Shown: positions 1-5,798 of the stretch, piece after piece
Layout: each line of letters opens with the position of its first letter
Numbering within the stretch: the first letter of the stretch is position 1
Source: Bacteroidales bacterium
GTDB taxonomy: Bacteria > Bacteroidota > Bacteroidia > Bacteroidales > VadinHA17
Assembly (NCBI GenBank): GCA_027451265.1
Contig: DAIDJT010000169.1
Location: 1 to 5,798, forward strand
Length of the DNA: 5,798 nt
Direction of reading: 5' to 3'
The notes under the pieces: model-generated
Database searches by the model: none
Told to the model about the DNA's origin: nothing
Seen by the model: the letters and a program-made list of their open reading frames with translations, nothing else
Made by a program: the position numbers and the translations under genes

Positions 1-334
1 ATTTCCAAATGTCTTTTATGCTAAAAACTTCACCTGTCCCTACAATTATTTCTCCGTTGCTGTCTTCGAAACCCACGCTTACAATCTCACCAGAATACTC
101 CGCTTTTCTCCAAATCCACTCCCAGTTTTTGTAATAATCTATAGTATGCATGGTTACAGGACCCAATAGCAGATCAACTAGGTCTCCATCGGGAGTATAA
201 ACGGGTATATAATAATCATTCCAATCATAATAGTATGAAATTGCGCCCGTACCATTTACGTAGCTCTGTGCAGATAGTTGGGTTAATCCAATGCCTGATA
301 AAAGGCATAGCATAATTAATGTCTTTGTTTTCAT
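1..334 (-). CDS. Small secreted protein of unknown function, 3' part missing
   Basis: I do not recognise this gene. An open frame starts at the ATG at 334 and runs off the left edge, giving 111 visible residues with no stop. The N-terminus MKTKTLIMLCLLSGIGLTQLSAQS is a clear Sec signal peptide: Lys at 2 and 4, a hydrophobic core at about 6-20, and an LSA|QS cleavage site after residue 22. There is no lipobox, so the product is probably exported to the periplasm or beyond as a soluble protein. The mature part is rich in aromatic residues, with a Tyr/Trp/Asp cluster at about 34-44 (SYYYDWNDYYI) and a WEWIW stretch near 76-80. No catalytic motif can be seen. It lies behind the mnmE terminator and has its own AT-rich leader, so it should be a separate transcription unit. 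Its GC content, roughly 38% by counting sample lines, is clearly below that of the operon upstream. The start is well supported by the signal peptide; the function is unknown. Confidence 0.78.
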   Translation of the reverse strand, partial: MKTKTLIMLCLLSGIGLTQLSAQSYVNGTGAISYYYDWNDYYIPVYTPDGDLVDLLLGPVTMHTIDYYKNWEWIWRKAEYSGEIVSVGFEDSNGEIIVGTGEVFSIKDIWK

Positions 335-345
335 AGTCGAAATGT

Positions 346-361
346 TTTAGTTAATACTAAA
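346..361. repeat. Inverted repeat TTTAGT-TAAT-ACTAAA
   Basis: Two perfect 6-base arms flank a 4-base centre, one base away from the CTTTGTACAAAG palindrome and overlapping the candidate -7 box. As RNA the AT-rich hairpin would be weak, so a protein-binding site is the likelier role if it has one. Confidence 0.35.
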
Positions 362-379
362 TCTTTGTACAAAGTTCAA
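351..379 (-). promoter_or_regulatory. Candidate promoter of the left-hand secreted-protein gene
   Basis: Read on the minus strand, TTGAAC (379-374) and TATTAA (356-351) are separated by 17 bases. Put in Bacteroidota terms, this is GTTG, 20 bases, then a TA-starting -7 box that otherwise fits TAnnTTTG poorly. The ATG at 334 follows after only about 16 bases. A promoter is required somewhere between the terminator and the gene, and this is the best match I find, but the -7 box is weak and the assignment is tentative. Confidence 0.3.
363..374. repeat. Perfect 12-base palindrome CTTTGTACAAAG
   Basis: CTTTGTACAAAG is its own reverse complement. It lies between the two boxes of the candidate promoter and 29 bases upstream of the ATG of the secreted-protein gene, a place where an operator could sit. 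A chance palindrome in AT-rich DNA is also possible. Confidence 0.4.
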
Positions 380-400
380 CCTAAATTTTGTAACGGACTT

Positions 401-438
401 TTCTCTGCGTCCCAAAAATTGTTCTCTGTGTGCCAAAA
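401..438. repeat. Pair of 17-base direct repeats, 21-base period
   Basis: TTCTCTGCGTCCCAAAA (401-417) and TTCTCTGTGTGCCAAAA (422-438) match at 15 of 17 positions and begin exactly 21 bases apart, two turns of B-DNA. On the minus strand they read TTTTGGnnCnCAGAGAA and lie 67-104 bases upstream of the secreted-protein ATG, just upstream of the candidate promoter. The arrangement is what a dimeric activator binding two same-face half-sites would use; LytTR-type regulators bind direct repeats of similar period. Which protein binds here is not known. Confidence 0.5.
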
Positions 439-443
439 TCAAC

Positions 444-472
444 AAAAAACCCCCGGAACCGGTTTCCGAGGG
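444..472 (-). terminator. Intrinsic terminator of the mnmE operon
   Basis: On the minus strand, CCCTCGGAA pairs with TTCCGGGGG (nine pairs, one of them T-G) around an ACCGG loop at 472-450, followed directly by six T residues (449-444). It lies 78 bases beyond the mnmE stop and points the right way to end the transcript carrying the barrel, MMPL, LolA-like and mnmE genes. On the opposite strand the stem is not followed by a T run, so it should act in one direction only. Confidence 0.88.
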
Positions 473-550
473 CTGCCATTATAAAAGGTGTTTGTTATGT
501 TAATTTATTATGATGAGTATGTTCATTTTAAAGTGCGTTCCATGTGCCGG
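473..550 (-). other. 3' untranslated stretch between the mnmE stop and the terminator
   Basis: An AT-rich spacer of 78 bases. I see no gene, conserved RNA or repeat in it. Confidence 0.6.
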
Positions 551-1960
551 CTACTTCCCGATACAAAACTTGGAGAATATCTCCCCGAGGATATCATCAG
601 GGGTGATCCGGCCGGTGATCTGACCGAGATAGTAGATAGCCTGGCGCACATCCGTTGCTATCAGCACGGTAGGGATCCCGTCACGGAACCCGTCAAGAAC
701 CCTCTGCAGGCTGTCAGAGACATTTTTCAGGGCTTCATAATGCCTTGCATTTGTAACAATATATTGCGGGTTGTCAAGCCTGCCGGTCTCAACAGATGAG
801 ATGAGTTCCTTCCTGATCTCCTCAATGCCGGAGGAGTCCCTGGCAGAAACAAACAGGGCAGGGCAGGAGCAGAGGTTCCTGAGCTCACGCTTCAGGGCTG
901 AAGCAGCACTTCGGGTAATAAGGTCAGATTTATTGACTATCACGATGACACGCGCTTCGCTGTTTCCCATAATCTCATCGATACCGGCAGCCAGCCGGAC
1001 AATGCTCTCTGCAGTGTCAGTGGCCTCGGCAACAGCAAGCACAATGCTGGCAGCCCTTAGCTTAATATGCGTACGCTCAATGCCGAGCTCCTCGATCTCA
1101 TCACCGGCCTGCCTCAGTCCGGCGGTGTCAATGAACCTGAACAGGAAACCACCCAGGTGAAGCACCTCTTCAATTGTGTCACGTGTGGTGCCGGGGATCC
1201 CGGATACTATGGCGCGCTCTTCCTGCAGAAGGACGTTAAGCAGTGATGACTTACCCACATTCGGCCTCCCGGCAATCACAACCGGGATTCCATTCCTGAT
1301 TGCGTTGCCCAGCCGGAAGGAGGAGGCCAGCCTGTCAACCATATCCTTGGTCTTTATCACCGTCCCGGTCATTGCAAAACGGTTGGCAAACTGAACATCC
1401 TCCTCGCTGAAGTCGAGCTCCAGCTCAATGAGTGATGCAAAGGTGATGAGCTCCTGCCTGAGCTTCTCTATCCCTTCCGAAAAACCTCCGCGGAGCTGTG
1501 AGACAGCAAGGCGGTGAGCGGCTTCCGAATCGGCGGCTATGAGGTCAGCAACCGCCTCAGCCTGTGAAAGGTCCATTTTGCCATTCATGAAAGCCCTCAT
1601 TGTATACTCTCCCGGACTTGCAGTTTTAACCCCCTTTTCAATGAGAATTTCAATTATACGGCGCTGGATAAAAGGGGAGGCATGACAGCTTATTTCAACC
1701 ATATCCTCCCCGGTATAGGAGTGAGGGGCCCTGAATACGGAAATCAGGACCTGATCAATTAATTCTCCATGCGAAGATATAGTCCCATATATTAATGTGT
1801 ACCCCTTCGCTTTGGATACATCTATTTCTTTATCAATTGGTTGGAATATTTCAGCAAGGGTTTCAACGGCACCTTTTCCGGAAACTCTTATCAATGCTAT
1901 GGCACCCCCGCCGGAAGTGGCTGTGGCGCATATTATATTACCCTTTTGTACCTCGTTCAT
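551..1960 (-). CDS. mnmE: tRNA uridine-5-carboxymethylaminomethyl(34) synthesis GTPase MnmE
   Basis: MnmE works with MnmG to modify the wobble uridine (U34) of certain tRNAs at position 5, using a folate one-carbon unit, glycine or ammonium, and GTP hydrolysis in the cytoplasm. The protein has 469 residues (E. coli has 454) and looks complete. The N-terminal folate-binding domain is at about 1-125, with APHSYTGEDMVEI at 78-90. The helical domain begins with SPGEYTMRAFMNGKMDLSQAEAV-like sequence at 115-137. The G domain, at about 225-390, carries all motifs: GRPNVGKSS (G1, 231-239, with the Asn that binds K+ in the family), GTTRD (G2, 257-261), DTAG (G3, 278-281), NKSD (G4, 343-346) and SAR (G5, 372-374). 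Glu290 aligns with the catalytic Glu282 of E. coli. The protein ends in the signature FCIGK, with the modification-linked Cys at 466. The ATG at 1960 places the conserved N-terminus correctly. The gene follows the LolA-like gene by 24 bases and ends at the terminator. The 5' third is visibly more AT-rich than the 3' part. Confidence 0.98.
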   Translation of the reverse strand: MNEVQKGNIICATATSGGGAIALIRVSGKGAVETLAEIFQPIDKEIDVSKAKGYTLIYGTISSHGELIDQVLISVFRAPHSYTGEDMVEISCHASPFIQRRIIEILIEKGVKTASPGEYTMRAFMNGKMDLSQAEAVADLIAADSEAAHRLAVSQLRGGFSEGIEKLRQELITFASLIELELDFSEEDVQFANRFAMTGTVIKTKDMVDRLASSFRLGNAIRNGIPVVIAGRPNVGKSSLLNVLLQEERAIVSGIPGTTRDTIEEVLHLGGFLFRFIDTAGLRQAGDEIEELGIERTHIKLRAASIVLAVAEATDTAESIVRLAAGIDEIMGNSEARVIVIVNKSDLITRSAASALKRELRNLCSCPALFVSARDSSGIEEIRKELISSVETGRLDNPQYIVTNARHYEALKNVSDSLQRVLDGFRDGIPTVLIATDVRQAIYYLGQITGRITPDDILGEIFSKFCIGK

Positions 1961-1968
1961 GCCGGGTA

Positions 1969-1976
1969 CAAAGGTA
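1969..1976 (-). promoter_or_regulatory. Possible internal -7 box ahead of mnmE
   Basis: TACCTTTG on the minus strand matches the Bacteroidota -7 consensus TAnnTTTG exactly and ends 8 bases before the mnmE ATG. No TTTG-type -33 box lies at the usual 19-21 bases upstream, and a start from here would leave almost no leader. It may let mnmE be expressed apart from the export genes, but an eight-base match can arise by chance. Confidence 0.28.
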
Positions 1977-1984
1977 ATTGAAAT

Positions 1985-2764
1985 CTACCGCGAGAGGTTG
2001 TCAGCAATGAAGGTATTATCCGGGATCAATGCTGAAGTGTTTACCTGGTCAAATTTGACCCTTGAACTTCTGCCATTGATGTGGTTTACCGCAAGCATAT
2101 CTGTCATGATATACCCCTCTTTTCCGCTGATGGGCTGGGTGGCCACAATCTCAATCGTCTTGAACAATGTATTGTCAAAATTATAAAAGTCGATTTTCTT
2201 TGTTTTCAGGCTGCTCATTTCAAGATATGTCACTTTGCGCGAGTAACCATATTCACCGGCTTTATCGTCATCGACGGGAACACTCTCTATCATCCATGTA
2301 CCCGATTTCCCTGATTCCGGCATATGCCTGATCCTGAAGTCGGCATTGCTTCCGGTTGACATGTCTGCATTTGAGAACTCGGAGCTCATGAAGCTCTTTC
2401 CCTTTTCAGTGCTGACAATACGTCTTGTCTTTTTCAGTGCAGGAAGGTAGATCCACATGTCATCCTGGGTGTTCTTGTTGTCAATGATAAGCATAGCCGT
2501 GCCCCGCACATCAGCCGGATCAAGAAACTTCACCATCCGCTTGATTGTACCGTCGTCGTATGACTTGGTGATCATATTCAGCTTTCGTGTCCTGACGGCG
2601 CCGCTCTTCTCGGTAATAGTCAGGGAAACGTCAGACTGAATGTTTCCTGACATCGTCAGGTCACGGCTTTTATCCATCAGTTGCACGGGATCTGACAGCT
2701 GAGCCAGTGTGGCCTGCAGTGACAGAACCGACAGTGCTGATAAGAGGAATAACATCTTTTTCAT
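1985..2764 (-). CDS. Periplasmic LolA-like protein (outer membrane lipoprotein-sorting protein family)
   Basis: A predicted periplasmic carrier of 259 residues with the LolA/LolB-type fold, a family often encoded next to MMPL transporters and thought to shuttle hydrophobic or lipidated cargo. The ATG at 2764 gives MKKMLFLLSALSVLSLQATLAQ, a textbook signal peptide with cleavage after the A of TLA (residue 21). An in-frame ATG at 2797 and a TTG at 2806 would only lengthen the n-region, and the 2764 ATG has an A-rich leader. Family landmarks are FLDPADVRGTA (80-90), DDMWIYLPALKKTRRI (101-116), GKSFMSSEFSNADM (122-135) and the C-terminal IPDNTFIADNLSR (247-259). There is no lipobox, so the protein should be soluble. 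Its first 95 bases lie inside the 3' end of the MMPL gene in another frame, which suggests translational coupling. The family call is firm; the cargo is unknown, and it should not be taken as the housekeeping LolA. Confidence 0.9.
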   Translation of the reverse strand: MKKMLFLLSALSVLSLQATLAQLSDPVQLMDKSRDLTMSGNIQSDVSLTITEKSGAVRTRKLNMITKSYDDGTIKRMVKFLDPADVRGTAMLIIDNKNTQDDMWIYLPALKKTRRIVSTEKGKSFMSSEFSNADMSTGSNADFRIRHMPESGKSGTWMIESVPVDDDKAGEYGYSRKVTYLEMSSLKTKKIDFYNFDNTLFKTIEIVATQPISGKEGYIMTDMLAVNHINGRSSRVKFDQVNTSALIPDNTFIADNLSR

Positions 2765-5048
2765 TATTTTCCATGTTTTTGTTGTTGCGTTTGACATTTG
2801 TCTCAATGAATGAAGGTTTGAAATAAAGCATGAAGGCCGGCATCACTATAATTGCATACAACAGGCAAGAGCCAATTGCAAGCAGAGTCAGGTAGCCGAA
2901 GAATCTTATTGACAGGAACCCTGACAGGAAGGTGGCAGAGAAACCTGCCATAACGCTAAGACCATTGATGACGATGCTCCTTCCTGTGGTCCTGTAGGTA
3001 GCAGAGACCGCCTCGGGTGGCGTGAGCCCTTTGCCCAGTTCAATCTTGTATCTCCACAGGAACTGGATTGTGAAATCGACACCGACTCCTATCATTATGG
3101 AAGAGAGGAGGGCGGTGGCCGCGTCAATGGCGACTCCGGTTATTCCCATGACACCAAATTGGATCAAAATTGATGCTGCAAGGGGAATGGATCCGGTAAG
3201 CCCGCCCTTCACTGACCTGAAAATGATTGCCAGAAGGATAAACACCGTAATGAGGGCAAAAACCAGTGAGGAGACCTGTCCGTTAATGATTTTCTGTGCA
3301 AAATCATTCATGATGAATGCATACCCTCCTGTAGTCACCCTGGCAGGGAAACCTGCCGTAAAGCTTTTTATGTCATCCCTGAGATGCCGGACTGTTTTGT
3401 TTTCCGGGTCAGACAGGCGGACGAGGAGATGAGCCCTGGTGTTTTCAAAGTTCATCAGTTGTTTGAAATCATCCGGGTTGCCGCTCATGTTATAAAGCTC
3501 GAACATCTGGGCAATGGCTTCACCTGATGACGGAATCATGTCATAACCCTCCTCCGTGGGTTCATAAAGTGCCTTGCTCATCTCCCTTACGACATCTGAT
3601 ATTGAATAGACACTTCCGACACCCTCTGACACCTTCAGATGGTGAGTGAGCTCATCTATCTTCTTCATGACGACGGGATCCTTGATGTCACCGCTGATCA
3701 TCACCGAGATTGTCTGCGATCCGCCGAACTTTGTATTGATTATTTCTGCCGCTTCTCTTACAGGGTGTTTTTTGGGGAAGTAATTCTCCTGGTTGGTGTC
3801 AATCCTCAGGAAAATAATGCCGGTACCCAGAAGAAGTGTCAGCATCAGCGACACCAGTAGAACTCTTCCGGGACGTTTGATTACGACTTTGGAGATTTTC
3901 AACAGGGTACGGTTGATCAGGTCATTTTTATGCGATGGTGCCGGGCGGAGTTTTCTGCCGGGAATGTGCTGCAGATAAATCAGTGACGGAATCAAAAGAA
4001 GGCTCATTGCCAGCGCAAGGCCTACACCCGTTGCTGCCAGAACGCCAACCTGCCTGGCCGGAATGATTGAATGGGTCAGAAGGCCGAGCAATCCGGCTAT
4101 GGTGGTAAGTCCGCTGAACAGCACCGGCATATTCAGCGATCCGGTTATTGACCTGACTGTTTCCTTACCTGTCAGGGTGAGGTCAGACCGCATGAGTTCC
4201 TGGTGCCTGGCCACCAGGTATATGCCGTAATTATTTGCAACCGAAATAAGTATGATGGGAGCCAGGCACATGATGATGGAAAACTTCCATCCGAAAAGCG
4301 GTATCAGGCCCATGGTGAAAGCAGTTGAAAGTATCACCACGGAAAATGGAATCAGAACGCTCCTCCAGTCACCGAGTGACAGCTTCAGGACTGTCAGCAT
4401 GATTACAAGGGCCAGGGGGATCAGGATCATTGCATCATGATTCACATCCGAGGTGATTAATTGCCTTATATAGGGAAGCCCGCCCTTCAGGATACGGGCA
4501 TCACCCCGGGATGAACCAATTACAGAGTCAATTTTGCTGAGGGTCTCAAGCTCAGGAACATCAGACCTGACGGTTCCTGTGATAGCAGCAGCCGTCATGT
4601 CTGACGAAACCACAATGTCACGGGCAAACGGGTTTGACAGTATTTCCTGCCTGAGGTCTTCCATCCCGTCGGCCGTCTCCGGTATCTGATCAATAAGCGG
4701 ATCAACCACCATCATCCCGTCCCTGCCCTCTATCTTTCGTGCAGTATAAACTGAGTTGACAGTACCGATGCCCTCAATTCTTGAGAATGCCCGGTCGATC
4801 TCCCTTACCTGCCGAAGGTCGCCGGGTTTGAGGATTGTAGAGTCGGTAAACAGAACCATGATCATGTCCTGGACCCCGAATTCCTTCTCAATGGAGTCAT
4901 TGGTGACCCTCGAAGCCATGTTCCGCGGGATATAGTTTCTGATGTCCGGATCAGTCTCTGAAGATGGTATTAGCAGACCCATCCCCACCGCCATGGCAAC
5001 CGACACTGCTATTATAACCCACCTGTATTTTATGATAAAGTCTGTCAT
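2670..5048 (-). CDS. RND-superfamily (MMPL domain) inner-membrane transporter
   Basis: A proton-driven exporter type of 792 residues, with two homologous halves each made of one membrane helix, a large periplasmic domain and five more helices. Half one has TM1 at about 10-27, a periplasmic loop at 28-204 and TM2-6 at about 206-360. Half two has TM7 at about 394-414, a loop at 415-592 and TM8-12 at about 594-743. The duplication shows in paired motifs: NYIPRN (38-43) with NYFPKK (422-427), GIGTVNSVY (93-101) with GVGSVYSIS (476-484), and GGLPYI (189-194) with GGYAFI (574-579). The TM10 motif IGVGVDFTIQF (653-663) keeps the Asp typical of the proton path; the matching TM4 site reads SVANNYGIYLV (269-279), with Asn instead. 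The start ATG lies 4 bases after the barrel gene stop. The last 31 or so residues, past TM12, are read from DNA that also encodes the LolA-like signal peptide. Likely substrates are lipids or other hydrophobic molecules, by analogy only. Confidence 0.93.
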   Translation of the reverse strand: MTDFIIKYRWVIIAVSVAMAVGMGLLIPSSETDPDIRNYIPRNMASRVTNDSIEKEFGVQDMIMVLFTDSTILKPGDLRQVREIDRAFSRIEGIGTVNSVYTARKIEGRDGMMVVDPLIDQIPETADGMEDLRQEILSNPFARDIVVSSDMTAAAITGTVRSDVPELETLSKIDSVIGSSRGDARILKGGLPYIRQLITSDVNHDAMILIPLALVIMLTVLKLSLGDWRSVLIPFSVVILSTAFTMGLIPLFGWKFSIIMCLAPIILISVANNYGIYLVARHQELMRSDLTLTGKETVRSITGSLNMPVLFSGLTTIAGLLGLLTHSIIPARQVGVLAATGVGLALAMSLLLIPSLIYLQHIPGRKLRPAPSHKNDLINRTLLKISKVVIKRPGRVLLVSLMLTLLLGTGIIFLRIDTNQENYFPKKHPVREAAEIINTKFGGSQTISVMISGDIKDPVVMKKIDELTHHLKVSEGVGSVYSISDVVREMSKALYEPTEEGYDMIPSSGEAIAQMFELYNMSGNPDDFKQLMNFENTRAHLLVRLSDPENKTVRHLRDDIKSFTAGFPARVTTGGYAFIMNDFAQKIINGQVSSLVFALITVFILLAIIFRSVKGGLTGSIPLAASILIQFGVMGITGVAIDAATALLSSIMIGVGVDFTIQFLWRYKIELGKGLTPPEAVSATYRTTGRSIVINGLSVMAGFSATFLSGFLSIRFFGYLTLLAIGSCLLYAIIVMPAFMLYFKPSFIETNVKRNNKNMENNEKDVIPLISTVGSVTAGHTGSAVRSRATDG

Positions 5049-5052
5049 CGTC

Positions 5053-5798
5053 TTAAAAATCTATCCTGATGGAAAAGTATACCGCTTTCATAAAGTCATC
5101 AATAATGTCGTACATTCCGCCGTTGGCCCCATGGTAGTATTCATAGCCGGCACTGAGAGTAACCCCGTCAGAAGGCTTGAATTTCACGACGGGGCGCACT
5201 GCCAGGTCTCCGGAGGTGAAGTTGTAAACCGCAGTGATTGAAGGGACCAGTCTTCCATACAGCAGGTCAGTCTCCATCCTCAAACCTGCTGAATGATAGT
5301 ACTTATGCAGCTGGTTGTTATACAGTCTGTTGAATGCTTCTATCTGAAGCCTTGTAAACTCAACCGGGTCAAAACCCGGTGTGCTGAAGAGCTCCATCAG
5401 CTGTTGCATATCAGGTTCTGTACCCAGGATCGGGTCATACGGAGACTCGTAGAAATCGAGAACCTTTTTCCCGGAGTACTCGGCTGTCACCCTTACAGCA
5501 CCGGGAGTCCAGTCGAGACCAGCCACCCATTCAAACTGTCTGAAGGGAACCTCCTCATTGACTTCTTTCTCTTCAGCCGGGGTTGTGAGAGCGACAGCGC
5601 CTCTCAGCACAAAGGGAGACACTGTTGTTTCAAAATCGAAGCCGGTACTGCTTATTATGTAAGGAACTCCCCTGACCGAGATTGCAGGTTGCAGGGGATT
5701 ACTATAATCGGCATTTACCAGTGTCAGTCCCGGCATTAGGTCAGGACCGTGATAATACTGCATGCCTGCGTCAAAAGCACTGAATGTGAAATCGCCCC
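5053..5798 (-). CDS. Outer-membrane beta-barrel protein, N-terminal part missing
   Basis: The frame is open to the right edge, leaving 247 visible residues and a TAA stop; the start and any signal peptide lie outside the window. Methionines inside the visible part, such as the one at 5763, are not the true start because the frame continues before it (GDFTFSAFDAG). The sequence shows alternating polar/hydrophobic strands, for example PAISVRGVPYII (37-48), FEWVAGLDW (88-96), AVRVTAEYSG (100-109), LAVRPVVKFK (198-207) and VTLSAGYEYYHG (211-222). It ends in the strand MKAVYFSIRIDF, whose terminal Phe is the usual barrel-assembly signal. Between strands sits a long, mostly helical insert at about 113-168. 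The gene is followed after 4 bases by the MMPL transporter, so the two are probably co-translated and act together, with the barrel as the outer-membrane partner. It resembles the DUF1302-type barrels that accompany MMPL transporters in other phyla, but I cannot confirm that family from sequence alone. Confidence 0.82.
   Translation of the reverse strand, partial: GDFTFSAFDAGMQYYHGPDLMPGLTLVNADYSNPLQPAISVRGVPYIISSTGFDFETTVSPFVLRGAVALTTPAEEKEVNEEVPFRQFEWVAGLDWTPGAVRVTAEYSGKKVLDFYESPYDPILGTEPDMQQLMELFSTPGFDPVEFTRLQIEAFNRLYNNQLHKYYHSAGLRMETDLLYGRLVPSITAVYNFTSGDLAVRPVVKFKPSDGVTLSAGYEYYHGANGGMYDIIDDFMKAVYFSIRIDF

Noticed and set aside
364..390. Plus-strand TTTG followed by TAAATTTTG as a Bacteroidota promoter
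   Set aside because: The spacing is 14 rather than about 19-21 bases, the -7 box has one extra base, and no plus-strand gene follows; transcription would run into the operon terminator region.
488..799. Plus-strand open frame starting in the mnmE 3' spacer
   Set aside because: Most of it is antisense to the conserved mnmE C-terminus; the only part outside is AT-rich spacer.
771..1160. Plus-strand open frame of 129 codons opposite mnmE
   Set aside because: It lies wholly antisense to the conserved G-domain region of mnmE; its Ser/Ala-rich composition is what antisense reading of such DNA gives, and no domain is recognisable.
2765..2806. Upstream starts (TTG at 2806, ATG at 2797) for the LolA-like gene
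   Set aside because: They add 11-14 polar residues before a signal peptide that is already canonical from the ATG at 2764. The ATG at 2797 is not excluded.
3022..3432. Plus-strand open frame of 136 codons opposite the MMPL gene
   Set aside because: Antisense to well-supported membrane-helix coding sequence, with no start context, motif or neighbour to support it.
5293..5739. Plus-strand open frame of 148 codons opposite the barrel gene
   Set aside because: The minus-strand frame shows clear beta-barrel features with a C-terminal Phe and joins the operon; the plus-strand product has no recognisable feature.

Overview
The window looks like chromosome of a member of the Bacteroidota. This rests on the AT-rich leaders without Shine-Dalgarno sequences, a TAnnTTTG-type element ahead of mnmE, the style of the MnmE N-terminus, and the pairing of an MMPL transporter with a LolA-like periplasmic protein. 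No mobile element, CRISPR array, tRNA or rRNA gene is visible. All genes read on the minus strand, so transcription runs from high to low coordinates.

Region by region, in order of transcription. From the right edge to 5053 is the C-terminal part of an outer-membrane beta-barrel protein; its start lies outside the window. Four bases later begins a 792-residue RND/MMPL-family inner-membrane transporter (5048 to 2670). Its 3' end overlaps, out of frame, the start of a periplasmic LolA-like protein of the 'outer membrane lipoprotein-sorting' type (about 2764 to 1985). After 24 bases comes mnmE (1960 to 551), the tRNA U34-modification GTPase. A strong intrinsic terminator at 472-444 closes the unit. 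Beyond it is a 109-base AT-rich control region with two near-identical 17-base direct repeats at a 21-base period and two adjacent palindromes. Then comes the 5' part of an unrecognised small secreted-protein gene, which runs off the left edge.

The first three genes form a plausible trans-envelope export unit. The transporter would drive the process from the inner membrane, the LolA-like protein would carry a hydrophobic substrate across the periplasm, and the barrel would act in the outer membrane. The substrate cannot be read from the sequence. mnmE is a housekeeping gene that appears to ride at the end of this transcript, possibly with its own weak internal promoter. The best leads for something undescribed are the barrel-MMPL-LolA unit itself, the coding overlap inside it, and the repeat-rich control region of the left-hand gene. 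No wholly new system is demonstrated by this window.
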